DNA of 47,300 nucleotides. It comes from Oscillospiraceae bacterium. GTDB lineage: Bacteria > Bacillota > Clostridia > UBA1381 > UMGS1253. Positions 16,717 to 25,007 of the stretch are shown here, piece after piece. The position numbers and the translations under genes are program-made. The DNA lies in assembly GCA_015068725.1 (NCBI GenBank), contig SVKA01000012.1, positions 1 through 47,300 on the forward strand. The letters are read 5' to 3'. Every line of letters starts with the position of its first letter. The stretch's first letter is position 1. The notes under the pieces were generated by a model. It was not told the origin of the DNA, searched no databases, and saw only the letters and a program-made list of their open reading frames with translations.

Positions 16717-17058
16717 TTACGAAAGCTGGTTTCCTTTTGAGTCCGTATTAATGTGGCCCGACAAAATCATAATCCCGTCAATAACGGGCCAGATAAGTGC
16801 GCTGCCTCCTGTAATCATAACGAGCAGGAATTGTAAAATCGCAAGCTTGTAATATCCAAGATACAAACGTCCCGCGCCGACAAAGCCTAAAGAAATCTGC
16901 AAAAGTCCTGCTATAATGCGTGATTTTGCGTGTAAAAATTCAAATTCGGGATGCACGGTTTTAATTTCCTGAGCGCTTTCAGCATATGGGTTATTGCCGC
17001 ATTGACTGCATTTTTGTGTTCCCTCTTCAAGCTGTGCGCCGCATGTATTGCAGAACAT
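16717..17058 (-). CDS. Zinc-ribbon TM2 domain protein
   Basis: A 113-residue protein. The N-terminal zinc ribbon is MFCNTCGAQLEEGTQKCSQCG (two CxxC pairs). The C-terminal 65 residues form a TM2 domain, two membrane helices joined by a short turn: IIAGLLQISLGFVGAGRLYLGYY and then LAILQFLLVMITGGSALIWPVIDGIMIL. The role is unknown. The ATG at 17058 has AGGAGG 7 bases upstream; the longer open frame has no ribosome-binding site. A reverse-strand TTGTTT-16-TATACT near 17085-17115 is a possible promoter. Confidence 0.85.
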   Translation of the reverse strand: MFCNTCGAQLEEGTQKCSQCGNNPYAESAQEIKTVHPEFEFLHAKSRIIAGLLQISLGFVGAGRLYLGYYKLAILQFLLVMITGGSALIWPVIDGIMILSGHINTDSKGNQLS

Positions 17059-17179
17059 ATTGTTTCCTCCTGTTTTAGTATTTGTGATACTTATAGTATA
17101 TACTATATCGGAGAAAAAACAATAAAAAACGCAGTTTTGCATTATAAAATTTACAATTTATTAAAAAACGAGCGGCAAA

Positions 17180-17449
17180 TCAATGTATAAGCATTTTTGA
17201 GCAAAGCAGCATTAAAAAGCCCGGAAAACCAAGAATGCCGCATAAAACAGATGAATAAAGATTTACACCGAGTGTTATTCCGAAAAGACTGCCCGCATAG
17301 TTAAATGCTATAAGACACAATGCGCCTATCGCACTGTTGGCAGCAAGCTTTAAAATAAGCTTGACCGGTTTTATAAAAATCCACACAAGTATGTATAAAA
17401 GCACAAACCCAAGTATCAGCATTGCAAATAAAGACGGATTTATCTGCAT
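17180..17449 (-). CDS. bofA: BofA family inhibitor of pro-sigma-K processing
   Basis: An 89-residue membrane protein. Two hydrophobic segments cover about residues 5-25 and 35-55. The C-terminal LGVNLYSSVLCGILGFPGFLMLL matches the BofA pattern. BofA holds the protease SpoIVFB inactive in the outer forespore membrane until the checkpoint signal arrives, so it links to sigK in this window. GGGAGGG lies 8 bases before the ATG at 17449. It lies 44 bases after yaaL, the same order as in Bacillus recR-yaaL-bofA, though recR is absent here. Confidence 0.87.
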   Translation of the reverse strand: MQINPSLFAMLILGFVLLYILVWIFIKPVKLILKLAANSAIGALCLIAFNYAGSLFGITLGVNLYSSVLCGILGFPGFLMLLCSKMLIH

Positions 17450-17493
17450 AAAAATATCCCTCCCGATAGTTAACATTTTGTTTACAAGCCTTA

Positions 17494-17766
17494 TCAGAAG
17501 GCTTTTTTTATATATTCAATTTGAGTAAGGCCCTTGATGCGTGCCTTTTTGAGCAAATATGCATATTTTGCCTGAGATGCCTTGATTTGATAGGCGTATA
17601 AATCGACTAAAAGCGGGTCGGTTGCATCTGAAAAATTTTGATTTGCCGCCTCAAGCTCAAGTCTTGCGCGTGTAATATTTCGTAAAAGCTCGGTATTTTC
17701 TGCGTTTTGCTGCTTTTGGAGCGCGCGGCGCGACAGGTGTGGATGCTGCTCATTTTGAAAAGTCAT
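17494..17766 (-). CDS. yaaL: YaaL family protein (DUF2508)
   Basis: A 90-residue, mostly helical protein. LLRNITRARLELEAANQNFSDATDPLLVDLYAYQIKASQAKYAYLLKKARIKGL follows the DUF2508/YaaL pattern (two helices separated by a D-P-L turn, then an AKYxYLL helix). The function is unknown. The start at 17766 is preferred because AAAGGAG is 11 bases upstream; two earlier ATGs have no ribosome-binding site. The gene precedes bofA and is divergent from spo0A. Confidence 0.8.
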   Translation of the reverse strand: MTFQNEQHPHLSRRALQKQQNAENTELLRNITRARLELEAANQNFSDATDPLLVDLYAYQIKASQAKYAYLLKKARIKGLTQIEYIKKAF

Positions 17767-17895
17767 AATTACATAAGCTCCTTTTGGTTTTTTCATAAAG
17801 GTTGTACGATTTTGGCATGTTTTTTTTATCAATATAAGTATAGTCATAAAGGTGGATAAATATTCCGTAAGATATGTGCAAAAACGCGCGTTTTT

Positions 17896-17902
17896 TCGAC
17901 AA
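17896..17902 (-). promoter_or_regulatory. 0A box (Spo0A binding site)
   Basis: The reverse strand reads TGTCGAA, a perfect 0A box, inside the 253-base region between yaaL and spo0A. It lies about 52 bases upstream of the spo0A -35 hexamer. This suggests autoregulation of spo0A or control of yaaL-bofA. Confidence 0.6.
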
Positions 17903-17953
17903 AAACGGTGCGAAAAATGGCAATCGAAAGTTGTAAAAACTATCCATAAAGCA

Positions 17954-17982
17954 TTGCTTTTTAGCCTTGCGTGTGCTATTCT
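17954..17982 (+). promoter_or_regulatory. Possible promoter of spo0A
   Basis: TTGCTT-17-TATTCT with TGC before the -10. The match is moderate; no convincing sigma-H promoter was found. Confidence 0.4.
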
Positions 17983-18019
17983 ATCAATGTCAAAAATTTA
18001 AAGTTAGGAGATTATGAAG

Positions 18020-18838
18020 ATGACAAAAAGTATTTCAGTTTTATTGGCGGATGATAGCGAGGATTTTGTAAAATCAGTCAAGGAGTATCTGTCGGAGCAG
18101 GACGGCATTACAATAGCGGGCGTTGCCTATGACGGAAGAGAAGCATTCGAGCTTGTAAAGGAAACAAAACCCGACGTGGTTTTGCTTGATATGATAATGC
18201 CTTACATAGACGGGCTTGGAGTATTAAAGAAAATTAAAAACACAAACCTTGAAAAAGAGCCTGTATGTATGATGCTTACGGGCGTTGGTCAGGAAAAGGC
18301 TACTCAAAAGGCTGTCGAGCTTGGAGCACAGTATTTTATGCTAAAACCGTTTGAACTTGACTCCCTGGCAGAGAGAATAAAAGAATTTGGAACCGAGGGT
18401 GCGGACGGAATCGTTAAATCAGACAACGTAAAGATGTGCAAAAGCGACAATTCTTTTTCAAAGGAAAGCACTAAAAAGTGTTACAGCAAGGATAATCTGG
18501 AAGTGATAGTTACGGGCATAATTCATGAGGTTGGTGTGCCTGCAAACATAAAAGGATATCGCTTTATAAGAAGCGGAATACTTATGGCAATCGAAAATAT
18601 GGAGGTTATAAACCATATAACAAAGCAGCTGTATCCCGATTTGGCGAAGATGTATAAAACGACGCCGAGCCGCGTCGAGCGTGCGATAAGACATGCGATT
18701 GAGGTTGCGTGGGACCGTGGAAGCAGCGAGGCTATGGAATCATTGTTTGGCTATACTGTTTCGTGCGATAAAGGAAAGCCCACAAATAGCGAATTTATTG
18801 CAATGATTGCTGATAATGTAAGACTTAGAATGAAATAA
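18020..18838 (+). CDS. spo0A: Sporulation master regulator Spo0A
   Basis: A 272-residue response regulator. The receiver domain (about 5-125) has the acidic pair ADDSED, the phosphorylation site [15 protein letters not shown] and the Lys of FMLKPFE. A linker precedes the Spo0A-specific DNA-binding domain, with [39 protein letters not shown] and the ending of the sigma-A contact helix. Phosphorylated Spo0A starts sporulation. Two ATGs are present; the second (18020) is 9 bases from TTAGGAG and preferred, the first is only 3 bases away. A perfect 0A box lies upstream. Confidence 0.97.
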   Translation: MTKSISVLLADDSEDFVKSVKEYLSEQDGITIAGVAYDGREAFELVKETKPDVVLLDMIMPYIDGLGVLKKIKNTNLEKEPVCMMLTGVGQEKATQKAVELGAQYFMLKPFELDSLAERIKEFGTEGADGIVKSDNVKMCKSDNSFSKESTKKCYSKDNLEVIVTGIIHEVGVPANIKGYRFIRSGILMAIENMEVINHITKQLYPDLAKMYKTTPSRVERAIRHAIEVAWDRGSSEAMESLFGYTVSCDKGKPTNSEFIAMIADNVRLRMK

Positions 18839-18857
18839 GAAAAAATTTTTATACAAT

Positions 18858-18893
18858 AAAAAGGCTGAACAATTTATGTTGTTCAGCCTTTTT
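18858..18893. terminator. Bidirectional terminator between spo0A and proA
   Basis: A perfect 15-bp inverted repeat AAAAAGGCTGAACAA / TTGTTCAGCCTTTTT between convergent genes. Confidence 0.9.
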
Positions 18894-18908
18894 AAAAACG
18901 TAATAAAA

Positions 18909-20153
18909 CTATCTTATCTGTCCATTTCCGTATACTATATATTTAATCGTTGTCAGCTCGCTAAGTCCCATAGGACCGCGCGCATGGATTTTTTGTGTGC
19001 TTATACCGATTTCTGCGCCAAGACCGAATTCATATCCGTCCGTAAAGCGTGTCGAAGCATTGACATATACTGCCGCCGCATCAATTTTATCAAGAAATTT
19101 TTGCGATGCCGCATAGTTGTTTGTAACGATTGCCTCGGAATGCTTTGTGTTATGGGTGTTGATGTGCTCTATTGCCTCGTCAATATCGTCTACAATTTTT
19201 ACGGATATAATATAGTCGGTATATTCTGTATAAAAATCCTCATCGGTTGCTCTTTTCATATCGGGACAAATCTCGCATGAGCGCTCGCAGCCACGAACCT
19301 CGACGCCTTTTTCTTTTAGCGCATCATAAATCATCGGCAAAAACTCTGGTGCGATTTTTTTATCTATTACAAGGCTTTCCGCCGCATTACATACTGCTGG
19401 GCGACTTGTTTTGGCATTTATGATAATATCTCTTGCCATATCAAAATCACATTCGCTGTGAGCGTATATATGACAGTTGCCCGTGCCTGTTTCAATTACG
19501 GGGACGGTTGCATTTTCTACAACGCTTCGAATAAGACCTGCGCCGCCACGCGGAATAAGCACGTCAATATAGCCGTTTAGCTTCATCATCTGCGTTGCGG
19601 TTTCGCGCGAGGTATCTTCGATAAGGCAAACACAGTCTTCGTTTAGACCACAGCTTAAAAGTGCGTTTCTCATAATTTTTGCAAGTGCCTTATTTGAATT
19701 TATAGCTTCGCTTCCACCGCGAAGAATAGCGGCGTTTGACGATTTTAAACAAAGCACCGCCGCATCAACTGTTACGTTGGGACGAGCCTCGTAAATTATA
19801 CCGATAACTCCAAGGGGCACGCGTTTTTTGCCTATTACAAGTCCGTTCGGACGTTTTTGCATGCCGAGCACCTCGCCGACGGGGTCGGCAAGCGCACGTA
19901 CCTGCATCACGCCTTCGGCAATCCCATCAATGCGCGCTTTTGTGAGCGTGAGTCTGTCAAGCATGGACTCCGAGATGCCTTTTTCGCGCGCATTTTTTAA
20001 GTCAATTTCGTTTTGTGAAATTATATAATCTGCATTTTTTACAAGCTCATCGGCAATACTTTTGAGTACGTCATCTTTTTTTGCGCTGTCAATACAAGCA
20101 AGCTCGTATGATGCTTTTTTTGCCTTTTCGGCCATTTGTATCAAGCTTTGCAT
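18909..20153 (-). CDS. proA: Gamma-glutamyl phosphate reductase
   Basis: A 414-residue aldehyde-dehydrogenase-fold enzyme that reduces gamma-glutamyl phosphate to glutamate semialdehyde with NADPH in proline synthesis. Motifs: VPLGVIGIIYEARPNVT, SSNAAILRGGSEAINSN, PRGGAGLI, VIETGTGNCHIY and the active-site region RPAVCNAAESLVI with the catalytic Cys. The C-terminus holds FGLGAEIGISTQKIHARGPMGL. The start at 20153 follows TAGGAG. It lies 31 bases after proB on the same strand. Confidence 0.97.
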   Translation of the reverse strand: MQSLIQMAEKAKKASYELACIDSAKKDDVLKSIADELVKNADYIISQNEIDLKNAREKGISESMLDRLTLTKARIDGIAEGVMQVRALADPVGEVLGMQKRPNGLVIGKKRVPLGVIGIIYEARPNVTVDAAVLCLKSSNAAILRGGSEAINSNKALAKIMRNALLSCGLNEDCVCLIEDTSRETATQMMKLNGYIDVLIPRGGAGLIRSVVENATVPVIETGTGNCHIYAHSECDFDMARDIIINAKTSRPAVCNAAESLVIDKKIAPEFLPMIYDALKEKGVEVRGCERSCEICPDMKRATDEDFYTEYTDYIISVKIVDDIDEAIEHINTHNTKHSEAIVTNNYAASQKFLDKIDAAAVYVNASTRFTDGYEFGLGAEIGISTQKIHARGPMGLSELTTIKYIVYGNGQIR

Positions 20154-20184
20154 AAAGTTTACTCCTATCAAAAATTACGAAAAA

Positions 20185-20979
20185 TTATTTTTTCGACAAA
20201 AACCTTGTTCCTATATTTTCGTCATTAAGTGCTTTATATATGTCGTACGGGTCATTTCCGTTTATAATAAGCATATCAATACCTGCGTTATTTGCAATTT
20301 CGCCCGCCTTGATTTTGGTAATCATACCGCCCGTGCCGCGACGGCTTCCCGCACCGCCCGCACACTCTTTGATGCTGTCGTCTATTTTTTCTACAATGTG
20401 TATAAGCTTGGCATCGGCACTTTCTTTGGGGTCTTTGTCATACAAGCCGTCAATGTCGGATAAAATAACAAGCAAATCAGCATGGATAAGCTCGGCAACG
20501 AGAGCCGAGAGCGTATCATTATCACCAAATTCAATCTGCTCTGTTGAAATCGTGTCATTTTCGTTTACTATTGGAATTATACCAAGGTCAAGAAGCGTTT
20601 CAAAAGTATTTTGGGCATTTTGCTTTCTAAGGTCATGCTCTAATACGTCCGCCGTAAGAAGCAGCTGCGCCACGGTGTTATTGTACTCTGAAAAAAGCTT
20701 GTCATAAAGATACATAAGCTCGCTTTGTCCTACTGCGGCAAGCGCCTGCTTGTGCGGAAGCGACTTTGGCCTTTCGCCGCAGCCCGTTTTTGCAACGCCC
20801 ACGGCGATTGCGCCCGAAGAAACGAGAACAATGTCCTTGCCCGAATTTCTGAGGTCGCAAAGAACGCGCGAAAGCTTTTCGACGCGCTGTATATTAATTT
20901 TTCCGTTTTCGTATGTAAGCGTGGATGTGCCAACCTTGAATACGATTCTGTTCATATTTTTTAAGGAAGAATATTCCAT
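20185..20979 (-). CDS. proB: Glutamate 5-kinase, short form without PUA domain
   Basis: A 264-residue amino-acid kinase that phosphorylates the gamma-carboxyl of glutamate, the first step of proline synthesis. Motifs: VFKVGTSTLT, VLVSSGAIAVG, PIVNENDTIS, FGDNDTLSALVA, LSDIDGLYDKDP and GTGGMITKIKAGEIA. It lacks the C-terminal PUA domain found in the approximately 367-residue enterobacterial form, as in many Firmicutes. The start is uncertain: the ATG at 20979 has only a weak ribosome-binding site, and the next ATG at 20955 has none. Forms a proB-proA unit. Confidence 0.94.
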   Translation of the reverse strand: MEYSSLKNMNRIVFKVGTSTLTYENGKINIQRVEKLSRVLCDLRNSGKDIVLVSSGAIAVGVAKTGCGERPKSLPHKQALAAVGQSELMYLYDKLFSEYNNTVAQLLLTADVLEHDLRKQNAQNTFETLLDLGIIPIVNENDTISTEQIEFGDNDTLSALVAELIHADLLVILSDIDGLYDKDPKESADAKLIHIVEKIDDSIKECAGGAGSRRGTGGMITKIKAGEIANNAGIDMLIINGNDPYDIYKALNDENIGTRFLSKK

Positions 20980-21026
20980 ATAAAAATCACAACTTTCTTA
21001 ATAAATTATAATTTTGGCATAATACA

Positions 21027-21055
21027 AGTATAATACTAAAACCAAAGATTGTAAA
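21027..21055 (-). promoter_or_regulatory. Promoter of proBA
   Basis: TTTACA-17-TATACT on the reverse strand. Confidence 0.55.
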
Positions 21056-21122
21056 GAAAAAGTTAATATTGCCGTTTAAAAATTCTTATAAAAGTTTACA
21101 AAAAATTTTCTTTATTATTATA

Positions 21123-21150
21123 TTGCGCTATGTTATACTTATATTATAAT
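21123..21150 (+). promoter_or_regulatory. Promoter of the two-component system
   Basis: TTGCGC-16-TATAAT, 40 bases before the start codon. Confidence 0.45.
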
Positions 21151-21190
21151 GCAGAAGGTGGCAAAAATTACTATGTCGGGAGGTTTTTAT

Positions 21191-21877
21191 ATGCAACAGA
21201 CAAAGGTACTTATTGTAGATGATGATATAAATATTGCCGAGCTTATACGCTTATGCCTTGAAAGAGAGGGCTATGCTACGATTGTGGCACATGATGGTAT
21301 GGCTGCTATTGAAAAGTTTAAGTCAGAAGCGCCCAATCTTGTGCTACTCGACGTGATGATGCCGCGCGTTGACGGCTGGCAGGTATGCCGCGAGGTAAGA
21401 CGTGTGAGCAACATACCGATTATCATGCTCACGGCAAAGGGAGATACTTTTGATAAGGTGCTGGGCCTTGAACTTGGGGCAGACGATTATATGGTAAAGC
21501 CGTTTGAAAGCAAGGAGCTTATTGCGCGCATAAAAGCAGTAATGCGCCGCTATGAAACAAAGGGACAGGAAATGTCAAAAGAGGTTGTGTATCCAAACCT
21601 TATAATAAATCTTTCAAATTACGAGCTGAAAATCGAAGGGGAGGCGATTGACATTCCGCCAAAGGAGCTTGAGCTTTTGTTTTTTCTTTGCTCAAATCCA
21701 AATCGCGTGTATACCCGTGAGCAGCTTTTGGAGGAGGTTTGGGGCTTTGATTACTTTGGCGATTCGCGCACAGTCGATGTGCACGTAAAGCGCCTTCGTG
21801 AAAAGCTTGAAGGACACGAAAAGAACTGGCAGCTCAAAACTGTGTGGGGCGTAGGCTACAAGTTTGAGGTGAAGTAA
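21191..21877 (+). CDS. OmpR/PhoB family response regulator
   Basis: A 228-residue regulator. The receiver domain has the acidic pair VDDDINIAEL, the phosphorylated Asp in VLLDVMMPRVDGWQ, IIMLTAKG and the Lys of MVKPFE. The winged-helix output domain covers about residues 130-226 (PPKELELLFFLCSNPNRVYTREQLL and DSRTVDVHVKRLREKL). The start at 21191 follows GGGAGG by 7 bases; an ATG 15 codons earlier lacks a site. The sensor kinase begins at the base after the stop. The signal is not known; proximity to htrA hints at envelope stress. Confidence 0.94.
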   Translation: MQQTKVLIVDDDINIAELIRLCLEREGYATIVAHDGMAAIEKFKSEAPNLVLLDVMMPRVDGWQVCREVRRVSNIPIIMLTAKGDTFDKVLGLELGADDYMVKPFESKELIARIKAVMRRYETKGQEMSKEVVYPNLIINLSNYELKIEGEAIDIPPKELELLFFLCSNPNRVYTREQLLEEVWGFDYFGDSRTVDVHVKRLREKLEGHEKNWQLKTVWGVGYKFEVK

Positions 21878-23326
21878 ATGTTTAAAACGATATTCGGAAA
21901 AATGATGTGGTCAAATATTGCGATTTTGCTTTTGAGCTTTGTTATGACGGGCGTAATGCTTTTTGGTATGCTCGGAAAATATGCCATAGACCAGAAGGCA
22001 GCAAATCTTCGAGAAATTGCACCACTTATTTCTGAGATGACAGTGAATTTGCAAATTGAAAAAAATGACAGGTTTTACAGAAAAGTCTATCTTGATAATC
22101 TTGAAACTATCAGCGTGATGAACGGTATGCACGTAATAGTTACAAATTCGCAGGGGGACATTTTTGCAAAAACATCAGGTATAAAGGGTAATCTTGCTAA
22201 AATTGATGAAGAATATATGCGCCAGCCGCTTGATGGAAAAGCGTCGCAGTTTACAGGTAGGCTTGGCGGAGCATTTTTAGACACTGTTTTGAGTGTGGGA
22301 TATCCGATAAAATATCAGCAAAAGGTTGTAGGCGTTATATTTTTAAATGTTTCCATGCCAAATCTTGAACGCGACAGACTAAACACCTCAAAGATTTTTG
22401 TTACTGTCAGCGCTGTGGTGCTCTTTATTGCGTTTGTAGTGTGCTATATCGTATCGCAGAGAATGACGCGCAACCTTAAAAGTATAAACGCAGCGGCTAA
22501 AAGCATCGCATCGGGCAACTTTAAATCTCGCGTGCAAGTTGAAGGGAAAGATGAAATTGCCCAGCTTGGCGCAACGTTTAATTATATGGCGGACTCGCTG
22601 CAGCAAATAGATGATACACACACAAGCCTTGTTGCCAATATTTCTCACGAGCTTCGTACACCGATGACGACGATATCGGGCTTTATTGAAAGTGTATTAA
22701 ATGGCACAATACCAAAGGAGCGTGCGGGCGAATATTTATCGATTGCTCTTTCGGAGTCAAAAAGGCTTTCCCGTATGGTAACAGATATGCTCGATATTTC
22801 TAAAATGAGTCTTGGACAGTTTTCACTTGATTTAAAGCCATTTAATCTTGCAGAAATGATACGACTTACGATAATCAAATTTGAAAGTGCACTTGATGAA
22901 AAGAATCTTGATGTCGAGGTTGACTTTTTCGAAGATCATATAAATGTTATAGCGGATAAGGATTCAATCTCGCGTGTTATAACCAATCTGATGGATAATG
23001 CAGTCAAATTTTCCGATCCTTCATCGCAGCTCGCGATTAAAGTGTTTAAAAAGGGTGGCAAAGCATACGTTGCAGTTACAAACGAGGGTATAGGAATTGA
23101 AAAAGAGGATTTGCCCCACGTTTTTGACCGCTTTTTCAAAACGGATAAATCGAGAAACGATAAAAAGGGAACGGGACTTGGTTTATACCTTGTTAAAAAT
23201 ATATTATCCATACACGGTGAAAAAATTTTTGCACACAGCGTAGATATATCAGATGAAGAGTATGACGGAAATCCAAATCACCCGCAGAAAAGAACGACAT
23301 TCATCTTTTCTTTGGAGCTTGCGTAA
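21878..23326 (+). CDS. Sensor histidine kinase
   Basis: A 482-residue membrane kinase. The first membrane helix is at about 10-32, an extracytoplasmic sensor domain covers about 33-170, and the second helix is at about 170-190 (IFVTVSAVVLFIAFVVCYIV). A HAMP domain follows (about 192-245), then the HisKA phospho-acceptor SHELRTPMTTISGFIES, then the ATPase domain with DNAVKF (N box), NEGIGIEKEDLPHVFDRF (G1/F box) and GTGLGLYLVKNI (G2 box). All catalytic motifs are present. The ATG abuts the stop of the regulator, with GAGGTGA upstream, so translation is coupled. Confidence 0.95.
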   Translation: MFKTIFGKMMWSNIAILLLSFVMTGVMLFGMLGKYAIDQKAANLREIAPLISEMTVNLQIEKNDRFYRKVYLDNLETISVMNGMHVIVTNSQGDIFAKTSGIKGNLAKIDEEYMRQPLDGKASQFTGRLGGAFLDTVLSVGYPIKYQQKVVGVIFLNVSMPNLERDRLNTSKIFVTVSAVVLFIAFVVCYIVSQRMTRNLKSINAAAKSIASGNFKSRVQVEGKDEIAQLGATFNYMADSLQQIDDTHTSLVANISHELRTPMTTISGFIESVLNGTIPKERAGEYLSIALSESKRLSRMVTDMLDISKMSLGQFSLDLKPFNLAEMIRLTIIKFESALDEKNLDVEVDFFEDHINVIADKDSISRVITNLMDNAVKFSDPSSQLAIKVFKKGGKAYVAVTNEGIGIEKEDLPHVFDRFFKTDKSRNDKKGTGLGLYLVKNILSIHGEKIFAHSVDISDEEYDGNPNHPQKRTTFIFSLELA

Positions 23327-23436
23327 AATATTTTTAAGGGTTTTACACTTTATTCATACTTTGGACAAAAAGAGATTGTATAATAATATTGTAAGATGGT
23401 TAGATGCTTAATAAAAATTAAAACGAGGTGAGCTTT

Positions 23437-24690
23437 ATGAGTGATTACAAATGGTATCCTGATGATTATCAGTTGGGGATAGAGCCTAAAAAACCTGAGA
23501 GGGCACTTGTTGTTTCTTCGGCGAGTGAGCAAAATAAAAAGATATTCAAAAAGCCGTGGGTTATGGTTGTTGTTACGGCTCTTATAACGAGTATTTTGTG
23601 TACGGGAGTGCTTGGCGCTTTTGTGCTTGTTCCGATGATGAATAAATATAATCAGGATTCGGCGGTCATTTTCAAGGATGGAAGTGATATGCGAAACAAG
23701 GTCGATGTTTCAACTGTGCTTGGTCTTCAGGGAAATTCTGTAAGCGGACAAGAGCCTCTTAGTATTGTAGAAATTGCGCGAAGAGTTGGGCCTGCTGTTG
23801 TGGGTATTGTGGCAAAAGGACAGTCGGTAAACAGCCTGTTTTTTATTCCCTCACAAAGTAGCGGTTCAGGTATTATAATAAGCGGCGATGGTTATATAGT
23901 TACAAATAATCACGTTGTAGAAAACGCAACTTCGCTGACGGTTATTTTAAATAATAAAGAAGAATATGAAGCGAAAATTGTAGGCACAGACCCGCAGACA
24001 GATTTGGCGGTGATTAAAATTGAGGCCACCGGTCTTACGTCGGCAGTGCTTGGCAATTCGGCTGATGTGGAAGTAGGCGAGCTTGCGGTTGCGATAGGAA
24101 ATCCTCTTGGTCAGGAGCTTGCAGGAACTGTTACTACGGGCATTATCAGTGCTACAAACAGAACAGTTACGGTTGATGATACAGAGTATACACTTTTGCA
24201 GACTGATGCTGCGATAAACAACGGTAACTCTGGTGGTGCACTTGTCAATGCTTATGGCGAGGTTATTGGTATAAATACTGTAAAAATGGCATCTACGGGC
24301 GTTGAAGGGCTTGGCTTTGCTATACCGACTGACGTCGCAAAGCCTATTATAGAGGACCTTATGAACGGAGGATATGTAAAGGGACGGCCCGAGATAGGAA
24401 TAAATTACCGAAACATAACAAAGAGTATGTCTGAGTATTATGATTTGCCGGTGGGAGTTTATGTTGCAAACGTGATTGAGTTTTCTGCGGCAGAAAAGGC
24501 AGGAATTAAACCGGGAGATGTCATCATAAAATTTGATGGGCAGACGATTGAAACAGGTGATGAGCTAAATGAGCTGCGCGACCAGAAAAAAGCAGGAGAC
24601 AGCGTAGTGCTTACGATTGTAAGAAACTCAAAAAGCATGGAAATATCGCTTGTGCTTGGCGAAGCAAGACCGCAGATGATCGAACAGTAA
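23437..24690 (+). CDS. HtrA/DegP-like membrane-anchored serine protease
   Basis: A 417-residue trypsin-fold protease with one N-terminal membrane helix at about 39-62, so the catalytic part lies outside the cell. The triad is visible: His in IVTNNHVV, Asp in TDLAVI, Ser in INNGNSGGALV. A single C-terminal PDZ domain covers about 315-405 (VGVYVANVIEFSAAEKAGIKPGDVIIKFDG). Such proteases remove misfolded envelope proteins. The ATG at 23437 follows GAGGTGA; a GTG overlapping that site is not the start. It follows the two-component genes by 110 bases and is probably controlled with them (inference). Confidence 0.93.
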   Translation: MSDYKWYPDDYQLGIEPKKPERALVVSSASEQNKKIFKKPWVMVVVTALITSILCTGVLGAFVLVPMMNKYNQDSAVIFKDGSDMRNKVDVSTVLGLQGNSVSGQEPLSIVEIARRVGPAVVGIVAKGQSVNSLFFIPSQSSGSGIIISGDGYIVTNNHVVENATSLTVILNNKEEYEAKIVGTDPQTDLAVIKIEATGLTSAVLGNSADVEVGELAVAIGNPLGQELAGTVTTGIISATNRTVTVDDTEYTLLQTDAAINNGNSGGALVNAYGEVIGINTVKMASTGVEGLGFAIPTDVAKPIIEDLMNGGYVKGRPEIGINYRNITKSMSEYYDLPVGVYVANVIEFSAAEKAGIKPGDVIIKFDGQTIETGDELNELRDQKKAGDSVVLTIVRNSKSMEISLVLGEARPQMIEQ

Positions 24691-24721
24691 AAAATGATTC
24701 ATATATAAGCAATCAGAAAAT

Positions 24722-24757
24722 GAGTCGGCTCAACATCTTTTGCCGGCTCTTTCGTTT
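24722..24757 (+). terminator. Terminator after the htrA-type gene
   Basis: GAGTCGGC / GCCGGCTC (8 bp with one G-T pair) followed by TTTCGTTTT. The rest of the 317-base gap before pckG holds only the pckG promoter and an A/T-rich stretch. Confidence 0.7.
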
Positions 24758-24881
24758 TATACTGATATGGCAAAACGCCAAAAAAGCATGTTCAAACTAC
24801 GTAAAACACATACAAAACGCCACCTTTTGTACCATTTTTTAGATAATAAGAAAAATTTTTCAAAAAAAATTAAAAAAAGAC

Positions 24882-24910
24882 TTTAAATTATATTTTTTTT
24901 AGGTTATAAT
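24882..24910 (+). promoter_or_regulatory. Promoter of pckG
   Basis: TTTAAA-17-TATAAT, leaving a leader of about 90 bases. Confidence 0.5.
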
Positions 24911-25007
24911 AAATATGATTTGTTACAATGGGTAATTATAGTATTTACAAATTAAAAATATAAATCATTGCGAGTAAGTTCGCGAAGGAAAGGAAGGAGA
25001 AATTACC

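Noticed and set aside
17836-17870. A spore-sigma-like promoter for yaaL-bofA on the reverse strand (GAATATT and CTATACTT)
   Set aside because: The match to sigma-E hexamers is only partial and could be chance in A/T-rich DNA.
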